From assembly GCA_039916225.1 (NCBI GenBank), contig JBDSLU010000221.1, positions 1 to 13,022 of the forward strand: DNA of 13,022 nucleotides. Direction: 5' to 3'. The position numbers and the translations under genes are program-made. Below, in pieces: positions 7,888-13,022 of the stretch; position 1 is the first letter of the stretch, and each line of letters opens with the position of its first letter. The stretch comes from JBDSLU01 sp039916225 (GTDB lineage Bacteria > Acidobacteriota > Vicinamibacteria > Vicinamibacterales > Vicinamibacteraceae). Below the pieces are notes generated by a model, which saw only the letters and a list, made by a program, of their open reading frames with translations, was not told the DNA's origin and ran no database searches.

Positions 7888-9342
7888 TCAAGCGACGCGC
7901 TGGATCGCGCGGCGCGCATAGAGGTGCTCGAACAGGTTGCCTTCGTGCGGCTGATCCCAGCCGATGCGGGTCGTCGGCAGCGAGCCGATGTTCAAACGGT
8001 CGACGTTCGGCGAGGCCACGAGCCGCTCGATCAGCGCCGGGTTCTCGGTGATCGCGGTGACGACGAGCGAGTGGCCCAGGCAATCGGGCAGCTCGTCCTC
8101 GGGGACCTCGACCACGCTGACGAACGGAAACATGTATTCGCGGTTGGCCAGCGGATGCCCGCGATCGGCCAGCAGCACGGTCGGCAGGAGATACGTCGAG
8201 CCGTCCACCTTGGCGACGCGACTGCCACCGCGGATGCTGGCGCTGACGTCCTCGACGCCGGGCTGGATCTCGAGGTCCTTGTCGATCAGCGCCGAAACCC
8301 GCTCGGCCACCGCCGGATCGACGAACGGCGCCAGGCCGGCGGCCTCGTCATCGGCCGCGCGCGGCGTGATCGTCGACAGCTTCCTGGCCAGCGCCTCCGC
8401 GATCTCGCGGCCCTTGCCCGTCACCCACACGCCCGAGGCGTTGACGCACGAACGTCCGCCGTTGTCGGCGACCGACGCCGCGATCGTGTCGATGTGCGAT
8501 TCCCAGTTGGCGAGCGCGTCCGCGCCGAGGATCACCTTGCTGAAGCCCGGGCCGTGGATCTCGACGCGGCCGCCTTCCTTGCGCCAGCGCTCGGTCGCCT
8601 TGACGTCACCGAACACCATGCCGCGCCCGGTGCGGCGCAGGATCTCGTTGCCGCCGGCGTGATCGGACGGATAGAAGCTGAACGCCTCGGGCGGGCAGCC
8701 GGCCTTCAGCCACGCCTGGATCATGCGGTACGGCGTCCACGGCTCGGCGCTGCCCGGCTTGAGCACGAGCGGGATCTTCAGCACCGTGGTCGGTGCCCAC
8801 AGCGAGTGGACGCCGGGCGAGTTGTTGGGCAGCACCACGCCCATCGCATCGCCGCGCGGGAAGAAGCTGATCGCGCGCCCCGCCACGGTGCCGATGCCGG
8901 TGTCGAGCAGCGACAGGTCGAGGCCGCGGGTCAGGCCGCCGAGCACCTCGTCGACCTGGGCCAGCACGCCGTAGACCTTCTGCATGTTGCGGCGCACGAG
9001 GACGTGCGGCATGCCGGTCGTCGCCGACAACTGACCGACGTAGTCGTCCGGCGACTGGCTGACGCCGGCGAACGGATCGAGCGGCAGCGTGTCGTGCAGG
9101 AAGAACTCGGCGGCCCGCTTCGACATCGCCACCAGCTCGGCGTAGGACAGCTTGCCGAGCGCCGCGCGCGGGCCGGCCTGATCGAGCAGGTCGCGACGGA
9201 TCAGCCCCAGGTTCGCCTGGCTGACTTCGGCGATCGGCTCGCGCGTCTGGTAATGGACCGCCTTGGCGACGTCCAGGCTCTTGTAGGGCTTGCCCTTGCG
9301 GAGGATCGGGAGGTGCGGGACGCGTGGGCTGGCAGCGGGCAT
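7888..9342 (-). CDS. Aldehyde dehydrogenase-fold protein, probable acyl reductase (LuxC-like role)
   Basis: A 484-residue NAD(P)-dependent aldehyde dehydrogenase superfamily protein. Visible active-site marks are LPNNSPG (171-177, where the family's catalytic Asn region lies), VLKPGSAEPWTP (193-204, the cofactor-binding Lys K195), E261 in EIHGPGFSKV (in place of the usual ELGGK) and the catalytic Cys C299 in NGGRSCVN; EYMFPFVSVV (402-411) matches the conserved E-x-F region near the C-terminus. About 100 residues precede the core. Because the ATG directly abuts the TAG of an acyl-activating enzyme gene, with AAGGGG 8 nt upstream inside that gene, I infer that it reduces an activated acyl group to an aldehyde, as LuxC or acyl-CoA reductases do. 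Alternatively it could oxidise an aldehyde in the normal sense. The superfamily is secure; direction, cofactor and substrate are inference. Confidence 0.9.
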   Translation of the reverse strand: MPAASPRVPHLPILRKGKPYKSLDVAKAVHYQTREPIAEVSQANLGLIRRDLLDQAGPRAALGKLSYAELVAMSKRAAEFFLHDTLPLDPFAGVSQSPDDYVGQLSATTGMPHVLVRRNMQKVYGVLAQVDEVLGGLTRGLDLSLLDTGIGTVAGRAISFFPRGDAMGVVLPNNSPGVHSLWAPTTVLKIPLVLKPGSAEPWTPYRMIQAWLKAGCPPEAFSFYPSDHAGGNEILRRTGRGMVFGDVKATERWRKEGGRVEIHGPGFSKVILGADALANWESHIDTIAASVADNGGRSCVNASGVWVTGKGREIAEALARKLSTITPRAADDEAAGLAPFVDPAVAERVSALIDKDLEIQPGVEDVSASIRGGSRVAKVDGSTYLLPTVLLADRGHPLANREYMFPFVSVVEVPEDELPDCLGHSLVVTAITENPALIERLVASPNVDRLNIGSLPTTRIGWDQPHEGNLFEHLYARRAIQRVA

Positions 9343-10434
9343 CTAGTACACCCCTTCGACGACCACCGTCCCGAGCTTGGCGAACGGCCGGACGTTGCGG
9401 ACGCCGTCCCACGGATACTTCGCGCACGGCGGCTCGCGCTCGGCTGAATCGCGCTCGAGGAAGCGCGGCACGAAGAACTCCTTGGTCAGCGTCGTCAGCC
9501 GGACGCGGCCGGTGTCGCCGTAGTCGACGAGCTTCGTCGGCTCCTCCGGATCGACCACTTCGATCATCGCGCGCGGCGCCGGCGGGTAGTAGACGATCGC
9601 CCAGTCCTCGGCCGGCCCGGTCTCGCGGTGCGTCGCCAGGCCCATCAGCGTGTTGCCGTAGGTCGGCGCGAAGTAGGCGCCTTCGCACAGCTCCTCGACG
9701 GCAAAGCGGTGGAACTGCGGCGTCATCTCGGTGCCGCCGCAGAAGATGCCGGTGATGCCGTGCGCCTTGAGCGAGACGCGCTCGCAGAGGGCCTCGAGCA
9801 ACTTGGGCGTCGTGAACAGGCACTTGATCGTCGGGTGCGCCTTGAGCAGCACGACCGCCTGGTCGATGACGTGCTTCTTGTACTTCTCGAACATGTCGAA
9901 CTCCTGCCACTTCAGGAGCTTGATCACCCAGCGCGGGTCGAGGTCGAGCATGAAACAGATGCCGCCGCGGTGCTGGGCGAGGTGCTCGACGGCGAGGCGC
10001 AGCCGGCGCGGACCGGAGGGGCCGATCGACAGCCAGTCGGCGCCGCGCGGGAAGGCGGCGTCGGGGATGGTGTCGCTGAACATCTCGTAGTCGATGCGGA
10101 AGTCGTCGATGCTGATGCGCGCCTTCGGGCGACCGGTGCTGCCGCCGGTTTCGAACACCGACACCGGCCGGCCCTCGTAGCCCTTCGGCAGCCAGCGGCG
10201 AATGGCGCCCTCGCGCAGCCACTCGTCCTGGAAGGCGTCGAACTTGTCGAGGTCGCCGTAATTCTTGACCTCCTTGCGCGGGTCCCAGCCCGCCGTCTGC
10301 GCCCATTCGAGCCAGAAGGGGGCGCCCGTCGCCGGGTCGAAGTGCCAGGCCATCAGTTCGCGGACCCAAGCGTCGAGCTTGGTCCGCGCGTCGGTGATGG
10401 CGGTCGGAGAAACGTCAAGCGTGGCAGTCGTCAT
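9343..10434 (-). CDS. Short AMP-forming acyl-activating enzyme (LuxE/PaaK-like adenylation protein)
   Basis: A 363-residue protein of the adenylate-forming (ANL) superfamily, expected to activate a carboxylic acid with ATP as an acyl-adenylate and pass it to a thiol or protein. Motifs in order: phosphate-binding FETGGSTGRPK (94-104), a helix-strand region ending IFCGGTEMTP (230-239), the adenine/substrate motif APTYGNTLMG (256-265) and YGDTGRVRL (305-313), the A7-like ATP-ribose motif. The protein ends soon after this and lacks the full C-terminal lid with the catalytic Lys of long acyl-CoA ligases. The length is close to LuxE acyl-protein synthetases (about 370), so a LuxE-like role is plausible; a divergent phenylacetate-CoA ligase relative is the alternative. 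The ATG at 10434 is the first gene start after the divergent region; no good Shine-Dalgarno is visible. It directly abuts the aldehyde dehydrogenase gene. Confidence 0.85.
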   Translation of the reverse strand: MTTATLDVSPTAITDARTKLDAWVRELMAWHFDPATGAPFWLEWAQTAGWDPRKEVKNYGDLDKFDAFQDEWLREGAIRRWLPKGYEGRPVSVFETGGSTGRPKARISIDDFRIDYEMFSDTIPDAAFPRGADWLSIGPSGPRRLRLAVEHLAQHRGGICFMLDLDPRWVIKLLKWQEFDMFEKYKKHVIDQAVVLLKAHPTIKCLFTTPKLLEALCERVSLKAHGITGIFCGGTEMTPQFHRFAVEELCEGAYFAPTYGNTLMGLATHRETGPAEDWAIVYYPPAPRAMIEVVDPEEPTKLVDYGDTGRVRLTTLTKEFFVPRFLERDSAEREPPCAKYPWDGVRNVRPFAKLGTVVVEGVY

Positions 10435-10451
10435 TCAGGGTGCTCGGGGCG

Positions 10452-10473
10452 TGCTCGGAGCTTGCTCCGAGCA
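10452..10473. promoter_or_regulatory. Operator-like perfect inverted repeat in divergent intergenic region
   Basis: TGCTCGGAGC (10452-10461) and its exact reverse complement GCTCCGAGCA (10464-10473) are separated by TT. A third half-site TGCTCGG lies in direct orientation at 10441-10447. The site starts 18 bp upstream of the acyl-activating gene and would be inside its 5' leader if transcription starts near 10488. It could be a repressor operator, or an RNA hairpin (8-bp stem, 6-nt loop) near the ribosome-binding region. No T-run follows it on either strand. Confidence 0.5.
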
Positions 10474-10490
10474 AAGTGCAGAATCTGCGT

Positions 10491-10525
10491 TGGTATTATG
10501 TCGTTGGCGGTCCGCAACCGGGCAA
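10491..10525. promoter_or_regulatory. Possible divergent promoter elements
   Basis: This is the most AT-rich spot in the intergenic region. On the plus strand TGGTATTAT (10491-10499) resembles an extended -10 (TGnTATAAT with one mismatch) but has no recognisable -35. On the minus strand CATAAT (10500-10495) has TTGCCC (10525-10520) 19 bp upstream as a weak -35. The two -10 candidates overlap, so both directions could share control with the adjacent inverted repeat. This is a consensus match by eye, and the sigma-factor preference of the host is unknown. Confidence 0.3.
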
Positions 10526-10579
10526 GAACTGCGCGGATCTCCTCGTTTTACGCCCCGGCAGGCCCGGCCGTTGCCCGTT

Positions 10580-10623
10580 CCGGCCCTGTTCGGGCCGGCC
10601 GCTCCCGCCGATACCCCGGCGGG
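10580..10623 (+). repeat. Two consecutive GC-rich hairpins in the leader of the DUF2721 gene
   Basis: CCGGCCC (10580-10586) pairs with GGGCCGG (10592-10598) across a 5-nt loop, and CCCGCCG (10604-10610) pairs with CGGCGGG (10617-10623) across a 6-nt loop. Both stems are perfect 7-bp GC stems only 5 nt apart, ending 36 nt before the ATG at 10660. No T-run follows, so simple intrinsic termination is unlikely. Confidence 0.4.
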
Positions 10624-10659
10624 ACTGCCCGCCCCTCTGAATCCGCACCCCAGCCAGCG

Positions 10660-11217
10660 ATGTTCGACGCGCACTTTCCCGATATCACCACCCTCGCCCC
10701 GACCCTCGCCGTCCTGACGGCGATGATCACGCCGGCCATCCTGATTCTGGCCGCCGGCACCCTGATCACGTCGACGTCGAACCGGCTCGGCCGGGTCGTC
10801 GACCGGGTGCGCGCGCTGTCGGAGAGCTTCGAGGCGCTGGAGAGCGGCGAGCCGAAGACCGCGTTCATCGAGGAGCGTCGCCGGCACATCTTCGACCAGC
10901 TCGACAAACTGACCAGCCGGGCCCGCCTGCTGCAGCTGAGCATGACGTCGTACTACCTGTCCCTGGCCGCGTTCGTTGCGACCAGCGCCATCATTGGACT
11001 CCTGGCCTTCGTGACGCCCGAGAAGCAGCTCTCGCCCTACGTCCCGGTGGTGGCGGCGCTGACGGGCATGTTCTTCCTGTTCACGAGCAGCATCCTGCTC
11101 ATCTTCGAGGCGCGGCTGGCGACAACCGCCGTGAGCGACGAAATGTCTTTCATCACCACCCTCGGCCGGCGCCTCGCGCCCAGCGAGTGGTCCGAGATCC
11201 GCGGAGCGAAGCGATGA
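10660..11217 (+). CDS. DUF2721 family membrane protein
   Basis: A 185-residue protein of unknown function with three predicted membrane helices (about 15-37, 97-118 and 127-149). The signature stretch is TPAILILAAGTLI followed by STSNRLGRVVDRVRAL (about 24-53), matching the DUF2721 pattern of a helix ending in N-R-L-(G/A)-R-V-x-D-R-x-R. A charged cytoplasmic helix (about 50-92) connects TM1 to TM2. The frame is open far upstream, including an in-frame ATG at 10498, but the extension is Arg/Ala/Pro-rich, carries the hairpins and overlaps promoter-like DNA, so the ATG at 10660, close to the first helix, is preferred; its Shine-Dalgarno is poor. The stop overlaps the next ATG (ATGA), so the lipoprotein gene is probably translationally coupled. 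The function is not known. Confidence 0.9.
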   Translation: MFDAHFPDITTLAPTLAVLTAMITPAILILAAGTLITSTSNRLGRVVDRVRALSESFEALESGEPKTAFIEERRRHIFDQLDKLTSRARLLQLSMTSYYLSLAAFVATSAIIGLLAFVTPEKQLSPYVPVVAALTGMFFLFTSSILLIFEARLATTAVSDEMSFITTLGRRLAPSEWSEIRGAKR

Positions 11218-12098
11218 TCCGCAGGCCCTTCGCGCACGCCGCCGCCGTAGCGCTCCTCGTCGGACTCGCCGCCTGCTCGAGCAAGAAGGACGACGACGGC
11301 GGCAGCAACCCGAACGGCCCGTCGGGCGGCTCGAACGCCGTCTTCTACTCGGCCATCTCCGCCAGCGACGGCACCGGCTTCGGCAGCAGCAATGTCTGCC
11401 TGCCGTTCGCCGACTGCCCTGACGGCACCGGCTACGTGCAGCGGGTGGTGCGGGAGATGCGCAGCGCCGGACGGACCGTCACCGTCCTCAACCTGTCGGT
11501 GCCGGGCTCGGTGGTCGGCCCCGAGATCGAGGATCTGGCGCGGCAGCTGGGCCGCGGCACCATCGGCAACTTCGTCGAGCGCCAGATGCCGTTCGTGTCG
11601 CGCGACTCGACGCTGGTCACGATCTTCGGCGGTGCCAACGACATCAACGTCGTCGGCAACGCCATCGAGCGCGGCATGGGCGGCGGCAATCCGGCCGGCT
11701 GGGGCACCGCGTTCGCGGCCGGCTTCGGGCGCGACATCAGGGCCATCGTCGACGGCGTCCGCTCGCGCGCGCCCAACGCCAAGATCATCCTGCTCAACCC
11801 GCCCAACGGGGCCGGCCTGCCCTACGTCGCGACGCGCACGCGCGACGAGCTTCGCATCCTGCAGGCGATCTCGGTTCGCTTCTCGGCGGAGGCCAACACC
11901 CAGGCATCCCGCGGGGTGCTGGTCGTCGACCTGATGTGCGACTCGCGCGCGTACCTGCCGCAGAACTACTCGGCGGACGGCTTCCACCCCAACGACGGCG
12001 GCTACGCCTTCATGGCGGAGATGGTCCTGCGCGCGGTCAACGCCGACACCCTGCCGGCGCCGCGGACCGACTGTCCACAGATGCATCTGGCGGACTAG
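11214..12098 (+). CDS. SGNH/GDSL-family hydrolase lipoprotein
   Basis: A 294-residue predicted lipoprotein with an esterase/lipase-like SGNH fold. The signal peptide has R3-R4, a hydrophobic core and lipobox LAAC ending at C21; Ser at +2 favours outer-membrane sorting in Gram-negatives. A low-complexity Lys/Asp/Gly/Asn/Pro linker (24-40) leads into the catalytic domain. SGNH blocks: ASDGTGFG (50-57, nucleophile probably S51, with ASD replacing the canonical GDS), LNLSVPGS (92-99, oxyanion Gly98), FGGAND (138-143, N142) and DGFHPND (255-261, D255 and H258). It may remove acyl or acetyl groups from a polysaccharide or lipid in the envelope; the substrate is not evident. Paired cysteines (62/68 and 242/287) may form disulfides, fitting an exported protein. 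The ATG at 11214 overlaps the DUF2721 stop by 4 nt; an upstream TTG/GTG-type extension would spoil the signal peptide. Confidence 0.9.
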   Translation: MIRRPFAHAAAVALLVGLAACSSKKDDDGGSNPNGPSGGSNAVFYSAISASDGTGFGSSNVCLPFADCPDGTGYVQRVVREMRSAGRTVTVLNLSVPGSVVGPEIEDLARQLGRGTIGNFVERQMPFVSRDSTLVTIFGGANDINVVGNAIERGMGGGNPAGWGTAFAAGFGRDIRAIVDGVRSRAPNAKIILLNPPNGAGLPYVATRTRDELRILQAISVRFSAEANTQASRGVLVVDLMCDSRAYLPQNYSADGFHPNDGGYAFMAEMVLRAVNADTLPAPRTDCPQMHLAD

Positions 12099-12171
12099 CG
12101 TGCTCGCATCTCCCTCACGTCGGCGCCGGTACGTTGCCGACGGGGTCCGGCGGGCATAGTCTTACCCGCAC
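12099..12171 (+). other. Short intergenic region with a GC hairpin
   Basis: CGTCGGC (12118-12124) and GCCGACG (12136-12142) can form a 7-bp stem with an 11-nt loop, 20 nt after the lipoprotein stop. No T-run follows, so a factor-independent terminator is not supported. TTGCCG (12134-12139) and CATAGT (12155-12160) weakly resemble promoter hexamers, but the spacing of 15 bp is short. Confidence 0.3.
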
Positions 12172-13022
12172 TTGCCCAACGACTCCCCTACGACGCCAGC
12201 GGATGACGTCGGTGGCCCCACGCGCGACACGCCGCTGCTCAATCGGCGCTCGACCGCCCTGCTCGGCCTGGCGGCGGCGATCGCCGTCTTCGTCGCCGTC
12301 TACGGGCCTCTCGCCGGGCACGGCTTCATCTCCGACGACTTCGGTTGGATCGAACGGAGCCGGCTGCACACGCTGACCGACTGGCGTCCGCTGGTACCGC
12401 GGGGGAATGATTTCTTCAGGCCGGCGGTCGCTGCGTCTTTCGCGCTCAACCATGCCCTCTTCGGCGATCAGCCGTTCGGGTATGGGCTCACCAACGTGCT
12501 GCTCGCGGTGGCGTGCTCGCTGGCGTTGGTGCTTCTGCTCCGCCGCCTCGGACTGCCCATCGGCGCCGCGTCACTCGGAGGAGCGGTCTGGCTCTTCAAC
12601 TTTCACGGCATCAACATGGCCGTCCTGTGGCTCAGCGGACGGACGGCGCTGCTGTTGACGCTGTTCGCCGTGACTGCCGCGATCCTCGTCGTCCGCGGGC
12701 GGTATCTCCTGGCGCTGGCACCGCTCGCCCTGGCGTTGCTCTCGAAAGAGGAGGCTGTCGCGCTGCCATTCTTGTTCGCAGTCTGGATGACGATCCGCGC
12801 AGGGAGCCTGCCGACGACACGCCGTGCGGTCGTGGTGTGGACCATTTCGTCGGTGGCAGTCCTGGGCGCGTATCTGGCCGCGAGGCATTTCGCCGGAGCG
12901 ATGGTCCCCGCGACGGCGCCCTCGTACTACCGGTTGACCTTTGGCCCTCTCGATGTCGCGCGCAATATCTTCGAATACGCCGATCGTGCCGCGACGTTCC
13001 CGGCGCTCGTCGCGCTGCTCTC
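12172..13022 (+). CDS. GT-C-type glycosyltransferase-like membrane protein (partial, C-terminus beyond window)
   Basis: The open frame gives 283 codons to the window end. It is a polytopic membrane protein resembling the PMT/TMTC-like GT-C glycosyltransferases that use polyprenyl-phosphate sugars on the outer side of the inner membrane. The first helix (about 27-49) is followed by HGFISDDFGWIE (50-61), with an acidic DD pair in the first outer loop where GT-C enzymes carry the catalytic Asp. Later come FFRP (81-84), LWLSGRTALLLTLFA (152-166) and LALLSKEEAVALPFLF (187-202), patterns typical of this group. Further hydrophobic stretches lie near 104-124, 131-150, 158-175 and 218-237. An in-frame TAG at 12157 limits the start; TTG at 12172 is the only usual start codon before the first helix, but lacks a good Shine-Dalgarno. 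It may carry C-terminal TPR repeats beyond the window, as many relatives do. The acceptor is unknown. Confidence 0.8.
   Translation, partial: MPNDSPTTPADDVGGPTRDTPLLNRRSTALLGLAAAIAVFVAVYGPLAGHGFISDDFGWIERSRLHTLTDWRPLVPRGNDFFRPAVAASFALNHALFGDQPFGYGLTNVLLAVACSLALVLLLRRLGLPIGAASLGGAVWLFNFHGINMAVLWLSGRTALLLTLFAVTAAILVVRGRYLLALAPLALALLSKEEAVALPFLFAVWMTIRAGSLPTTRRAVVVWTISSVAVLGAYLAARHFAGAMVPATAPSYYRLTFGPLDVARNIFEYADRAATFPALVALL

Noticed and set aside
7829..8083. N-terminal extension of the glycosyltransferase by 85 codons
   Set aside because: It overlaps the dehydrogenase end and precedes the canonical first beta-strand of a GT-B fold.
6326..9447. Long plus-strand open frames opposite the glycosyltransferase and the dehydrogenase
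   Set aside because: They are antisense to genes with clear catalytic motifs and carry no recognisable domain; long antisense frames are common in GC-rich DNA.
8606..10369. Minus-strand open frame of 587 codons across the ligase and dehydrogenase genes
   Set aside because: It runs out of frame across both motif-bearing genes, and its composition (Arg/Pro/Ala-rich) is shadow-like.
7888..10434. Bioluminescence (lux) operon
   Set aside because: Only LuxE-like and LuxC-like functions are suggested; no luciferase subunits, thioesterase or LuxI/LuxR gene is in the window.
11037..12086. Minus-strand open frame of 349 codons
   Set aside because: Antisense shadow of the SGNH lipoprotein, which has a lipobox and all catalytic blocks.
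12118..12142. Intrinsic terminator after the lipoprotein gene
   Set aside because: The GC stem has an 11-nt loop and no following T-run.

Overview
The window is GC-rich throughout and contains eight complete protein-coding genes and two that run off the ends. Gene content (a PQQ-repeat propeller protein beginning near a W-x-x-W-R-G motif, a large FtsX-type permease, DUF2721, many GT-C-like membrane proteins), dense packing with stop/start overlaps and GTG/TTG starts suggest a Gram-negative soil bacterium, possibly an Acidobacteriota of the Vicinamibacteria type. That placement is inference; no rRNA or other marker gene is present. I found no tRNA, rRNA, CRISPR array, insertion sequence or phage gene.

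Left arm, minus strand (read from 10434 down to 1). Seven genes lie head-to-tail: (1) a short AMP-forming acyl-activating enzyme with LuxE/PaaK-like motifs (10434-9343); (2) an aldehyde-dehydrogenase-fold protein with catalytic Cys and Glu (9342-7888), whose ATG directly abuts the previous TAG; (3) a family 4 glycosyltransferase (7828-6470); (4) an ABC ATPase of the LolD/MacB/YbbA type (6483-5800); (5) a very large FtsX-type permease (5803-2381), overlapping the ATPase stop by 4 nt; (6) an exported PQQ-repeat beta-propeller protein (2352-1117); (7) a DUF2142-like polytopic membrane protein (1060 to beyond base 1). No gap exceeds 60 nt, so this may be a single operon or two overlapping ones.

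Right arm, plus strand. After a 225-bp divergent intergenic region with operator-like and hairpin-forming repeats come a DUF2721 membrane protein (10660-11217), a translationally coupled SGNH/GDSL hydrolase lipoprotein (11214-12098), and, after 73 bp, the start of a GT-C-type glycosyltransferase-like membrane protein (12172 to beyond the right end).

The most interesting unit is the acyl-activating enzyme plus aldehyde dehydrogenase pair. Together they look like a two-protein carboxylic acid reductase, with acid activated by ATP and the acyl group then reduced to an aldehyde. This recalls the LuxE-LuxC logic of bioluminescence, but there is no luciferase and no thioesterase. Its linkage to a glycosyltransferase, an ABC exporter-like pair and an exported propeller protein hints at formation and envelope handling of an unknown aldehyde or derived lipid/glycoside. 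The chemistry is supported by motifs; the pathway is inference.
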